Assembly (NCBI GenBank): GCA_003663415.1
Contig: QMZY01000074.1
Span: forward strand, 1-5,150
Length of the DNA stretch: 5,150 bases
Direction of reading: 5' to 3'
Source: Candidatus Aenigmatarchaeota archaeon
GTDB lineage: Archaea; Aenigmatarchaeota; Aenigmatarchaeia; QMZP01
Of this stretch, positions 1 to 4,771 are shown one piece after another. The notes beneath the pieces were generated by a model. That model worked only from the letters and a program-made list of their open reading frames with translations. It did not search any database and had not been told where the DNA came from. How positions within the stretch are numbered: position 1 is the stretch's first letter; every line of letters starts with the position of its first letter. Position numbers and translations under genes: made by a program.

Positions 1-3
1 ATT

Positions 4-31
4 GAAAAGGTAATTATTTAAGTTAATTACC
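4..31 (+). promoter_or_regulatory. promoter of the ubiA-family gene, overlapped by an inverted repeat
   Basis: A purine-rich stretch (GAAAAGG, 4-10) followed by an AT-rich TATA-like element (11-20) lies 25-34 nt before the ATG at 45, the spacing expected for archaeal BRE/TATA and a leaderless or near-leaderless transcript. No Shine-Dalgarno sequence precedes the ATG, which agrees with leaderless initiation. A perfect inverted repeat overlaps it: GGTAATTA at 9-16 and TAATTACC at 24-31, with a 7-nt spacer. It may be an operator, or the 3' hairpin of a gene left of the window. No transcript data are available, so promoter assignment is inference from spacing. Confidence 0.5.
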
Positions 32-44
32 TACAAATAAAATT

Positions 45-938
45 ATGCTCTCATATCTGGAGTTAATGAGGCCTGTTAACTGCCTTATGGCTGTTCTGGC
101 TGTGTTTATAGGAGAGATTCTTGTAATAAGATGGAACGGGTCTTTGTTTCTGGAACAAGCCCTTTATTTTGGCCTCATTGCCGTGTTCCTTATTGCAGGA
201 GCCGGGAATGCAATAAATGATTATAAAGACTTTGAAGCTGATAAAATAAACAGGCCGGAAAGGCCCATACCGTCAGGGAGAATAAAAAGAAGCTCCGCGC
301 TTATATTTTCTATTCTGCTGTTTGTTTTGGGCACAGTTCTTGCTGCGTTTATAAACTGGATGGCTTTTGGCATAGCAGTTATAAACTCTTTGTTGCTGAT
401 ACTGTATACATATTATTTTCAGGACAAAATGTTTGTTGGAAACTTTATAATAAGCTATCTTGTGGGTTCAACGTTTCTTTTTGGTAATGTTGTAATGGGT
501 GATTACAGGCTTGGTTTTGTTTTGATGTTTCTTGCCGGTCTTTCCAATTTTTCAAGAGAAATAATAAAGGATTTGGAGGATATAGAAGGTGACAAGCAGA
601 GCTTTCTTAAAAAAATCACATCAAAGGTAGGAAGCATAGCGGAAAGGTTCAGAATAACACCAAAAGGAGTGAAGCTGAAGTATAGAAAAAGATATGCCCT
701 TTTCATCTCAGAATTTTCTCTTGTGCTTGCCGTTCTCTTTTCACCGCTTCCTTTTTTAACCGGCATCCTTGGATACAGTTATATGGTCGTGGTGGGATTT
801 GCTGATTTGATTTTTATGTGGTGCGTATGGAAGATGTTTACATATAAGCAAAAACAGGACCTTGCGAAAATTAGCAAGAATATCAAGGCAGGAATGTTTT
901 TTGGCCTTTTGGCGTTTCTTGCAGGAGCGCTTCTATGA
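45..938 (+). CDS. ubiA: UbiA-family prenyltransferase, probable digeranylgeranylglyceryl phosphate (DGGGP) synthase
   Basis: A 297-residue polytopic membrane protein of the UbiA superfamily. The first Asp-rich motif NDYKDFEAD (58-66) is followed by the NRPERPIPSGRI signature (69-80). The second Asp-rich segment, REIIKDLEDIEGDK (171-184), carries D176, D179 and D183. These would bind Mg2+ and the prenyl diphosphate. YTYYF...VGNFIISYLVG (121-141) also fits the family, and hydrophobic segments run through the whole protein. In archaea the closest role is adding the second geranylgeranyl chain to GGGP in membrane ether-lipid synthesis; an aromatic-ring prenyltransferase (menaquinone type) is possible but no quinone gene is near. 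Length is usual for the family. The TLP-type motif normally seen after the second Asp motif is not evident; a basic stretch (185-216) stands there. The ATG at 45 fits a leaderless transcript. The TGA stop lies inside the tRNA-Arg gene on the other strand. Confidence 0.88.
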   Translation: MLSYLELMRPVNCLMAVLAVFIGEILVIRWNGSLFLEQALYFGLIAVFLIAGAGNAINDYKDFEADKINRPERPIPSGRIKRSSALIFSILLFVLGTVLAAFINWMAFGIAVINSLLLILYTYYFQDKMFVGNFIISYLVGSTFLFGNVVMGDYRLGFVLMFLAGLSNFSREIIKDLEDIEGDKQSFLKKITSKVGSIAERFRITPKGVKLKYRKRYALFISEFSLVLAVLFSPLPFLTGILGYSYMVVVGFADLIFMWCVWKMFTYKQKQDLAKISKNIKAGMFFGLLAFLAGALL

Positions 939-1008
939 GCCCGCCGGGGTTTGAACCCGGGTCACAGGATCCGCAATCCTGTATTCTGTCCAACTGAACT
1001 ACGGGCCC
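936..1008 (-). tRNA. tRNA-Arg (anticodon GCG)
   Basis: The minus strand folds into a complete 73-nt cloverleaf including the discriminator. The acceptor stem is GGGCCCG/CGGGCTC with one G-U pair. The D arm has stem GTTC/GAAT with a GG and A20 in its loop, A20 being a known arginine identity element. The anticodon stem is CAGGA/TCCTG with loop TTGCGGA, giving anticodon GCG, which reads CGC and CGT. The T arm is CCGGG/CCCGG with loop TTCAAAC. The discriminator is A, no CCA is encoded and no intron is present. Arginine in the neighbouring genes is mostly AGA/AGG, with only occasional CGC and CGT, so this tRNA serves minority codons here. Its 5' 10 nt are the last codons and TAG of rfcL on the same strand, and its 3' 3 nt overlap the ubiA-family TGA on the other strand. 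Confidence 0.96.
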
Positions 1009-2195
1009 GTTTCAAGAATAAGTTTTATATCGTCTTCTGTTAAAACTTCACAGGGTTTTAACAGTTTCTTTTTTGTTAATATTCTCAAATAAGGCAGATA
1101 TTCTCTTCTCGCAACGCCTGCTGATGTGTGAACAAGTCTGCCTATTTTTCTGCAAAGATTATTAACAGCCTCTCTTCTGGCTTTTGTTCTTCCCATCTGC
1201 CTTATCCTTTGCGGTGATTGATAGGGAATAAAGCCTCTTACAGGCGCGTGCGACTCGCTTTTGATTACAGAAACGCCGGACATAAGGTCTGTCATGTATC
1301 CTTTAAATCTCCAGTTCTGTTGCCTGATAACAAGCATTCTGAATATATCGGCTTTTGATATCAAATCAAACACTTCAGGAAGCTTTTCCTTTGGAATTTC
1401 CAAAGGTATGTTGTTTTCTATCCAGAGAAATATCTCATCAGGATCCTTGTCAGCGGACTGTATAACCTTTTTCGATGCGCTAAGGCTTCTTGACTTGAAA
1501 ATAACAGGCAATATCTCAAATATGTTGCTTTCCCTTTCCCTGTATCCAAGAATTTCCAGGTCCCTGTCAGTTATCTCTTTTTTGCCTTCTGCAATTGTTT
1601 GCAAATCGTTTATTGCAGACCTCATGTCTCCCTGAGACCATCTGGAAAGGTTTTTTAACACATTCCCTTCAACCCTTATTCCTTCCTTTTCGCATATCTC
1701 TTTCAGTTTTTTCTGAATGCTTGCGGAACGGAGCTTGCTGAACTTTATGTTTTTTACATATTCTCTCAGGTTTCTTAGTTTCTGAACCCACGGGTTGTTG
1801 GCAATAAGAATAACAGGATAATTGGAGACCTTTATTATTTTTATAATCGAATTTACTGCTCCTCTGTCCTGTGGCGAAATGCCGTCAATTTCATCCAAAA
1901 GGATTATTTTTCCCTTTCCGAAAAGCGAGGCTGTTCTGGAAGAGTCAAGAAGAAACTTTTCTATTTTTTCAGAGCTTCTTTCATCTGAAGCGTTTAACCT
2001 GAGAAGCTCAAATGAGTTTTCTTTTGCTATTACCTCAACACAAAGCGTTTTCCCAACACCGGGAGGACCTGAAATGAGCAAGCCTTTTCCGGGCTTCCAG
2101 GAATTTATCCAGTTAAGAATCTCTGATATGTGTTTTTCCTGCCCGTATATTTCAGAAACCCTTTCAGGCTTGTATTTCTCTGTCCACTGCACCAT
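999..2195 (-). CDS. rfcL: replication factor C large subunit (clamp loader ATPase)
   Basis: Large subunit of the clamp loader that opens PCNA and places it on primed DNA. From Met at 2195 it has 398 residues. WTEKYKPE (4-11) is the family N-terminus, GPPGVGKT (43-50) is Walker A, LLDEIDG (99-105) is Walker B with the large-subunit DEIDG form, ANNPW (132-136) is sensor 1 and GDMR (189-192) is sensor 2. The SRC arginine-finger motif of small subunits is absent, as expected. The C-terminal clamp-loader domain follows, with a conserved helical segment (326-371, ending YLPYL). Archaeal RfcL is often nearer 480 residues and ends in a charged tail with a PCNA-binding PIP box; this one stops at DIKLILETGP with neither visible. 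An in-frame ATG two codons upstream (2201) is possible, but 2195 fits both the family start and the TATA spacing. The small-subunit gene is not adjacent. The stop lies inside tRNA-Arg. Confidence 0.96.
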   Translation of the reverse strand: MVQWTEKYKPERVSEIYGQEKHISEILNWINSWKPGKGLLISGPPGVGKTLCVEVIAKENSFELLRLNASDERSSEKIEKFLLDSSRTASLFGKGKIILLDEIDGISPQDRGAVNSIIKIIKVSNYPVILIANNPWVQKLRNLREYVKNIKFSKLRSASIQKKLKEICEKEGIRVEGNVLKNLSRWSQGDMRSAINDLQTIAEGKKEITDRDLEILGYRERESNIFEILPVIFKSRSLSASKKVIQSADKDPDEIFLWIENNIPLEIPKEKLPEVFDLISKADIFRMLVIRQQNWRFKGYMTDLMSGVSVIKSESHAPVRGFIPYQSPQRIRQMGRTKARREAVNNLCRKIGRLVHTSAGVARREYLPYLRILTKKKLLKPCEVLTEDDIKLILETGP

Positions 2196-2212
2196 AAACA
2201 TTTTTTAAGGTT

Positions 2213-2225
2213 TTGATATAAAAAA
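2213..2225 (-). promoter_or_regulatory. TATA-like element upstream of rfcL
   Basis: On the minus strand the 30-nt gap between the secreted-protein gene and rfcL reads TTTTTTATATC (2225-2215). Its TTTTTTATA core is centred about 26 nt before the ATG at 2195, but only about 20 nt before the ATG at 2201. With no Shine-Dalgarno sequence in front of either ATG, this favours a leaderless transcript starting at or beside 2195. rfcL may still also be read through from the upstream genes. Confidence 0.4.
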
Positions 2226-2231
2226 CTGAAT

Positions 2232-2804
2232 TCACTCGCTTCTTATGTTTATTATTGGTTTTTCATTCTCAAAGCCGTTGTTTTCGATTATTAGTTTGTG
2301 GCTTCCCTTTCCAAACATTACAGAGCCTGTTAAATTTAATTCAGAATAGAAAAGAATCAGTTTTACTGGGTAAAGCGTTCCCAAGCCGAAACCGAAGGTT
2401 GGGGAAACTTCCAAAAGAAATTCTCCGCTTTCAATGATTTTTATAACATTTTCTATGTTTTTCCAGTTTCCTCTGGTAAAAATTAGAAAGATTTCGCTGT
2501 TTTCCAGGTTTTGGGTAATCTCTATGCTGTGGTTCTTTTCGCCTGTATTAACAACAAGAGAATTCCCTGTCCCTGCTGCTAAACCTGTAAGAACATTGTT
2601 TAGAAAAGAAGCGAGATAGAAATGCGGAGGGTTTGTGTAAACCGTGTTTGTTCCAAGATTGTTTGCTGGTTTTTGGCCAACACCGGGAATATAAACCGTG
2701 TTGTCTGTATTGTTTATATTAAGTCTTACAGAAAAAACATACGCTTTTGCGCAGGGCAACAACAGGAAAAAAAGCAGAACCATTAAAACAGCTTTTAACT
2801 TCAT
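2232..2804 (-). CDS. secreted or surface-anchored protein of unknown function
   Basis: I do not recognise this 190-residue protein. It starts with a clear Sec signal peptide: MKLK, a hydrophobic core (5-16), then PCAKA with a likely signal peptidase I site after AKA (residue 21). Cys18 lies before that site and is preceded by Pro, so it does not make a good lipobox. The mature part is rich in Asn, Thr, Gly and beta-forming residues, with a TFGFGLGTLYPVKLILFY segment (136-153) and a beta-type ending. Three N-glycosylation sequons (N31, N91, N157) would suit an archaeal extracellular protein. No second membrane segment or C-terminal anchor is seen, so it is probably released or attached through other surface proteins. 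It lies between ogg and rfcL with gaps of 32 and 30 nt, each holding a TATA-like element. Nothing in its position explains its function. Confidence 0.85.
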   Translation of the reverse strand: MKLKAVLMVLLFFLLLPCAKAYVFSVRLNINNTDNTVYIPGVGQKPANNLGTNTVYTNPPHFYLASFLNNVLTGLAAGTGNSLVVNTGEKNHSIEITQNLENSEIFLIFTRGNWKNIENVIKIIESGEFLLEVSPTFGFGLGTLYPVKLILFYSELNLTGSVMFGKGSHKLIIENNGFENEKPIINIRSE

Positions 2805-2818
2805 ATTAATTTTTTAGT

Positions 2819-2832
2819 TTTTATTAATAAAA
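2819..2832 (-). promoter_or_regulatory. palindromic TATA-like element upstream of the secreted-protein gene
   Basis: TTTTATTAATAAAA is a perfect 14-bp palindrome centred about 22 nt before the ATG at 2804, near the usual archaeal TATA distance for a leaderless start. No Shine-Dalgarno sequence is present between it and the ATG. It sits 4 bp after the ogg stop codon, so it may let the secreted-protein gene be transcribed separately from rbr-ogg. AT-rich palindromes arise easily by chance in this composition. Confidence 0.35.
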
Positions 2833-2836
2833 TGGT

Positions 2837-3463
2837 TTATTTCAAAATTTTTCCTGTCTCAATGTACCAGAGATATAAATCCAGTCTTGCGAGACTAATG
2901 TTTAGTTTTTCTGAAAGCTTCTTTAGTGTTTTTTCTGTTTCCAAATATTTTTTCTTTCCAAGGGTTTTTGGTTTTTTGGTTAACCTGAATTTTGTCAGCA
3001 GGTCAATTATGTGAAAATCTATTATTGCAATATTTTCAAATCCTGTATTGCGTAGGAAGTGGCTTGCTTCCTTGTAACCAAGGCCCTTTATATTTTTTAC
3101 AAGCCATTCCCTTGTTTCCTGCTCATTCTTCTGGTTCAGTATTTTTTTAATAAGGTTTTTTTGTTTTCTTGCTTCAACAATATATCCGGCTCTTGCGTTA
3201 GGAAACCTGTGACCAAGGTTTTTGAGCTTCTTTGCTAATTGTTTTTCTGTCATGTTCAGAAAACCGTCCCCGAGTTTTTTCTGAATCTTTATAGACCTTT
3301 CTGCGTTAAAGTTTGCTGCGAGAATGCAGAAGCAAAGCTCCTTAAAAATCTCATTCGCTGGTTTTGTTCTTTTTGAGTGAAATTCCCTGATACGCAAATC
3401 AACCAATCTTTTAACTTCTGGTTTTTTGCTTATGTTTTTAACAAGTTTTATAAGCTCTTCCAT
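2837..3463 (-). CDS. ogg: Ogg2-type 8-oxoguanine DNA glycosylase / AP lyase
   Basis: A 208-residue HhH-GPD glycosylase that removes 8-oxoguanine and cuts the abasic site. The helix-hairpin-helix IKGLGYKEASHFLRNTG (125-141) carries the catalytic Lys131, and IIDFH (147-151) carries the catalytic Asp149. The 18-residue spacing equals that of the catalytic pair K129/D147 as I recall it for the Methanocaldococcus jannaschii enzyme. The chain ends in a lysine (TGKILK, K208); in Ogg2 enzymes the C-terminal Lys is known to help tell 8-oxoG from G, and it is kept here. Length is full for the family and there is no iron-sulfur cluster motif, which separates it from EndoIII/MutY. The start ATG overlaps the rubrerythrin stop by one base (TAATG), without a strong Shine-Dalgarno sequence, so translation is probably coupled. 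Together they form an oxidative-damage operon. Confidence 0.93.
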   Translation of the reverse strand: MEELIKLVKNISKKPEVKRLVDLRIREFHSKRTKPANEIFKELCFCILAANFNAERSIKIQKKLGDGFLNMTEKQLAKKLKNLGHRFPNARAGYIVEARKQKNLIKKILNQKNEQETREWLVKNIKGLGYKEASHFLRNTGFENIAIIDFHIIDLLTKFRLTKKPKTLGKKKYLETEKTLKKLSEKLNISLARLDLYLWYIETGKILK

Positions 3464-4047
3464 TAATACTCTTCACATTTCAGTTCAAAATAGTTTTTCG
3501 GGTGGCTGCATGACGGGCATTTCTCCGGCGGTTCCTCTCCCTCATGAACATATCCGCACTTTCTGCAAACCCAGTAAACCTTTTTCTCTTTTTTAAACAC
3601 AGTGTTTCCTTCAAGCTCTTTTAACAGTTTCTGGTATCTCTCTTCATGGTGCTTTTCTGCAACAGCAATTGCCCTTAGCCTTTCAGCAATCTCAGGAAAG
3701 CCTTCTCTTTCAGCTGTTTCAGCGAATTCGGGATACATTTTTGTGTGTTCATAGTTTTCGCCTGCAATTGCAGCTTTAAGGTTTTCAATTGTATTGCCCA
3801 GTGTTGTCGGGGCAGATGCCTCAACCACAATTTCGTCAGGTGGCTCGTTGGTTTTTTTCTTAAGTTCGTTAATCAATCTGAATAACCATTTTGCGTGCTC
3901 TCTTTCGTTTTCTGCAGTGATTAAAAAGATTTCAGCGACCTGTTCAAACCCCTCTTTCTGAGCAACCTTTGCGTAAAAAGTATAGCGGTTTCTTGCCTGG
4001 CTCTCGCCAATAAATGCTTTTGTCAGATTCTTGATTGTTTCCTGCAT
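3463..4047 (-). CDS. rbr: rubrerythrin (diiron peroxide reductase with rubredoxin domain)
   Basis: A 194-residue classical rubrerythrin that reduces hydrogen peroxide to water in the cytoplasm with electrons from rubredoxin or a reductase. The ferritin-like four-helix domain (1-about 145) carries the diiron ligands E15 (GES), E48 and H51 (ExxH), E97 and E100 (ExxE), and E131 and H134 (ExxH). The C-terminal rubredoxin-like domain binds one Fe through C161-x2-C164 and C177-x2-C180. All ligands of both sites are present, and the length matches the family. The ATG at 4047 has a strong Shine-Dalgarno sequence, unlike most other genes in the window. It is the first gene of the minus-strand block, divergent from the por genes, and its stop overlaps the start of ogg. 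Peroxide or oxygen control is expected from the family, but no known operator is recognised. Confidence 0.97.
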   Translation of the reverse strand: MQETIKNLTKAFIGESQARNRYTFYAKVAQKEGFEQVAEIFLITAENEREHAKWLFRLINELKKKTNEPPDEIVVEASAPTTLGNTIENLKAAIAGENYEHTKMYPEFAETAEREGFPEIAERLRAIAVAEKHHEERYQKLLKELEGNTVFKKEKKVYWVCRKCGYVHEGEEPPEKCPSCSHPKNYFELKCEEY

Positions 4048-4050
4048 TTT

Positions 4051-4057
4051 TCACCTC
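4051..4057 (-). promoter_or_regulatory. ribosome binding site of rubrerythrin
   Basis: On the minus strand GAGGTGA lies 3 nt before the ATG at 4047. It matches seven bases of the archaeal GGAGGTGAT consensus and fixes the rbr start. It implies a leadered mRNA, in contrast to the leaderless pattern inferred for ubiA, rfcL and the secreted-protein gene. Confidence 0.75.
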
Positions 4058-4097
4058 ATATTTTTATTGTTCAGGTTCTTTAAATGCTTGGAATGGA

Positions 4098-4105
4098 ATT
4101 ATATG
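4098..4105 (-). promoter_or_regulatory. candidate TATA box for rubrerythrin
   Basis: On the minus strand CATATAAT (4105-4098) would place a transcript start near 4075 and give a leader of about 28 nt that includes the Shine-Dalgarno site. TTTAAA (around 4079-4084) and AATAAAAATAT nearer the gene are alternatives, but would start the RNA too close to, or inside, the Shine-Dalgarno site or the gene. Choice rests on spacing only. Confidence 0.35.
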
Positions 4106-4210
4106 AATAATTTGGACATCAGCCGGTTGAACCAGTTGGGCGGCGGACTGCATAGATTTATGCTGTTTAGAGTTGCAGCGTTGTTTGAAAAACATTCAAA
4201 CTATAAATAA
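4103..4210 (+). CDS. possible small protein of 35 residues
   Basis: ATG at 4103 opens a 35-codon frame ending in TAA at 4208, between divergent rbr and porG and in the same frame as porG. It begins MNNLDISRLNQL, then GGGLHRFMLFRVAALFEKH, and ends SNYK, a mixed composition that could make a short amphipathic helix. About half the third bases are G or C, higher than random AT-rich spacer would give. GGA ends 5 nt before the ATG (a weak Shine-Dalgarno sequence) and a TTTAAA lies about 21 nt upstream. I do not recognise it. The open frame might be a by-product of a GC-rich structured RNA or regulatory region, and the ATG overlaps the candidate rbr TATA box. Confidence 0.3.
   Translation: MNNLDISRLNQLGGGLHRFMLFRVAALFEKHSNYK
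4121..4180. other. GC-rich island with hairpin potential in the divergent intergenic region
   Basis: Positions 4121-4150 are about two-thirds G+C, against roughly 40% in the surroundings. GCATA (4150-4154) and TATGC (4159-4163) form a 5-bp stem on a 4-nt loop, which could extend past a U-U mismatch by C-G and A-T pairs. CTGCA (4148-4152) can alternatively pair with TGCAG (4174-4178), giving two mutually exclusive folds. This may be part of a small RNA, a regulatory region or the small ORF at 4103-4210. No known RNA family (C/D, H/ACA, riboswitch) is recognised. Confidence 0.35.
4183..4201. repeat. perfect inverted repeat abutting the porG TATA box
   Basis: GTTTGAA (4183-4189) and TTCAAAC (4195-4201) are exact inverted copies around a 5-nt spacer. 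The right arm ends directly at the TATAAATA element of porG, the place where BRE contacts and many archaeal regulators bind. It is a candidate operator. It also falls within the last codons of the possible small ORF, and as RNA it could form a short hairpin. Confidence 0.5.
4202..4209 (+). promoter_or_regulatory. TATA box of porG
   Basis: TATAAATA at 4202-4209 is the best TATA match in the intergenic region, centred about 32 nt before the GTG start at 4238. A start of transcription near 4232 would give a leader of only a few bases, in line with the absence of a separate Shine-Dalgarno sequence. Assignment is by sequence and spacing only. Confidence 0.5.
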
Positions 4211-4237
4211 ATCTCCATTTATACAATTATATATCAG

Positions 4238-4771
4238 GTGGGTTTTATTTACGAGATAAGGATTCATGGCAGGGGAGGTCAGGGGGTTAAAACCACAGCA
4301 AGAGTTTTGGGGAGGGCTGCTTTTCTTTCTGGTTTCCAAACCCAAGACTTTGCCGTGTATGGTGCAGAGAGGAGGGGGGCTCCTGTGGCAAGTTTCTGCA
4401 GGTTTGATAAAGAAAAAATTCTTACAAGAGGATATATTTTTGAACCAGATGCTGTTATAGTGCTTGACCCGAGTTTAAACCCAAAAATTGTTGCAAAGGG
4501 ATTAAAATCCGAAGGTGTGCTTCTGGTAAACTCTCCAAGACCTCTGGAAAAATTCCCTAAAGCCGGGTTTGTTGATGCTACCGGGACTGCGTTAAGGCTT
4601 TTGGGAAAACCTGTTCCAAATATTGCGATACTGGGAGCGTTTTTAAAGGAAACAAAGCTTTTTCCATTCAAAAATCTGAAAAAAGCAATAAAAATCGAAC
4701 TCACTGAAGATGGTCATCCGGAAGCAGTATTAGGCAATATAAAAGCCTGCGAGGCTTTATGGGAGGAATGA
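4238..4771 (+). CDS. porG: pyruvate/2-oxoacid:ferredoxin oxidoreductase, gamma subunit
   Basis: A 177-residue stand-alone gamma subunit of the 2-oxoacid:ferredoxin oxidoreductase family, which oxidatively decarboxylates pyruvate (or a related 2-oxoacid) to acyl-CoA and reduces ferredoxin. Family motifs are HGRGGQG (10-16), the YGAERRGAPV segment (41-50), VIVLDPSL (73-80) and PVPNIAILGAF (125-135). Length and the four-subunit style of separate genes are usual for archaea. Substrate (pyruvate, 2-oxoisovalerate, indolepyruvate or 2-oxoglutarate) cannot be settled from gamma alone; porG is the default name. The start is GTG at 4238, three residues before the conserved YEIRIHGRGGQG block; no in-frame ATG lies between the upstream TAA (4208) and the conserved block. 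The TGA stop overlaps the start region of the next gene. It is divergent from rubrerythrin, sensible for an oxygen-sensitive enzyme class. Confidence 0.92.
   Translation: MGFIYEIRIHGRGGQGVKTTARVLGRAAFLSGFQTQDFAVYGAERRGAPVASFCRFDKEKILTRGYIFEPDAVIVLDPSLNPKIVAKGLKSEGVLLVNSPRPLEKFPKAGFVDATGTALRLLGKPVPNIAILGAFLKETKLFPFKNLKKAIKIELTEDGHPEAVLGNIKACEALWEE
4762..4766 (+). promoter_or_regulatory. ribosome binding site of the small protein gene after porG
   Basis: GGAGG inside the last codons of porG lies 4 nt before the ATG at 4771, 1 nt before the ATG at 4768 and just after an ATG at 4759. The spacing favours 4771 (junction TGATG), which decides the start of the following gene. Confidence 0.65.

Noticed and set aside
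933..1001. Readthrough of the rfcL TAG across the tRNA, which stays open for 21 codons to another TAG at 933-935.
   Set aside because: The extension is simply the tRNA sequence; its openness is best explained by chance and by the GC-rich cloverleaf.
1023..1030. TATA-like ATATAAAA (minus strand) ahead of tRNA-Arg as a private tRNA promoter.
   Set aside because: Its centre is only about 18 nt from the mature tRNA 5' end, which would start transcription inside the tRNA; it also encodes the conserved-looking end of RfcL. Co-transcription with rfcL is likelier.
1261..2208. Long plus-strand open frames opposite rfcL (1261-1635 and 1822-2208).
   Set aside because: Antisense shadows of a confidently identified gene; Ser/Ile/Phe-rich compositions with no family motif.
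2749..2758. Cys18 of the secreted protein as a lipoprotein anchor.
   Set aside because: The residue before it is Pro and the AKA site three residues on fits signal peptidase I better; no typical lipobox.
4064..4195. A 43-codon minus-strand ORF upstream of rbr (ATG at 4195, TAA at 4064).
   Set aside because: It is the codon-aligned antisense of the 4103-4210 frame; its many Gln codons mirror TTG/CTG on the other strand. No Shine-Dalgarno sequence, and it would run through the candidate rbr promoter.
4266..4704. Open frames overlapping porG in other frames on both strands.
   Set aside because: porG is secured by its motifs and the overlapping frames lack any family signal.
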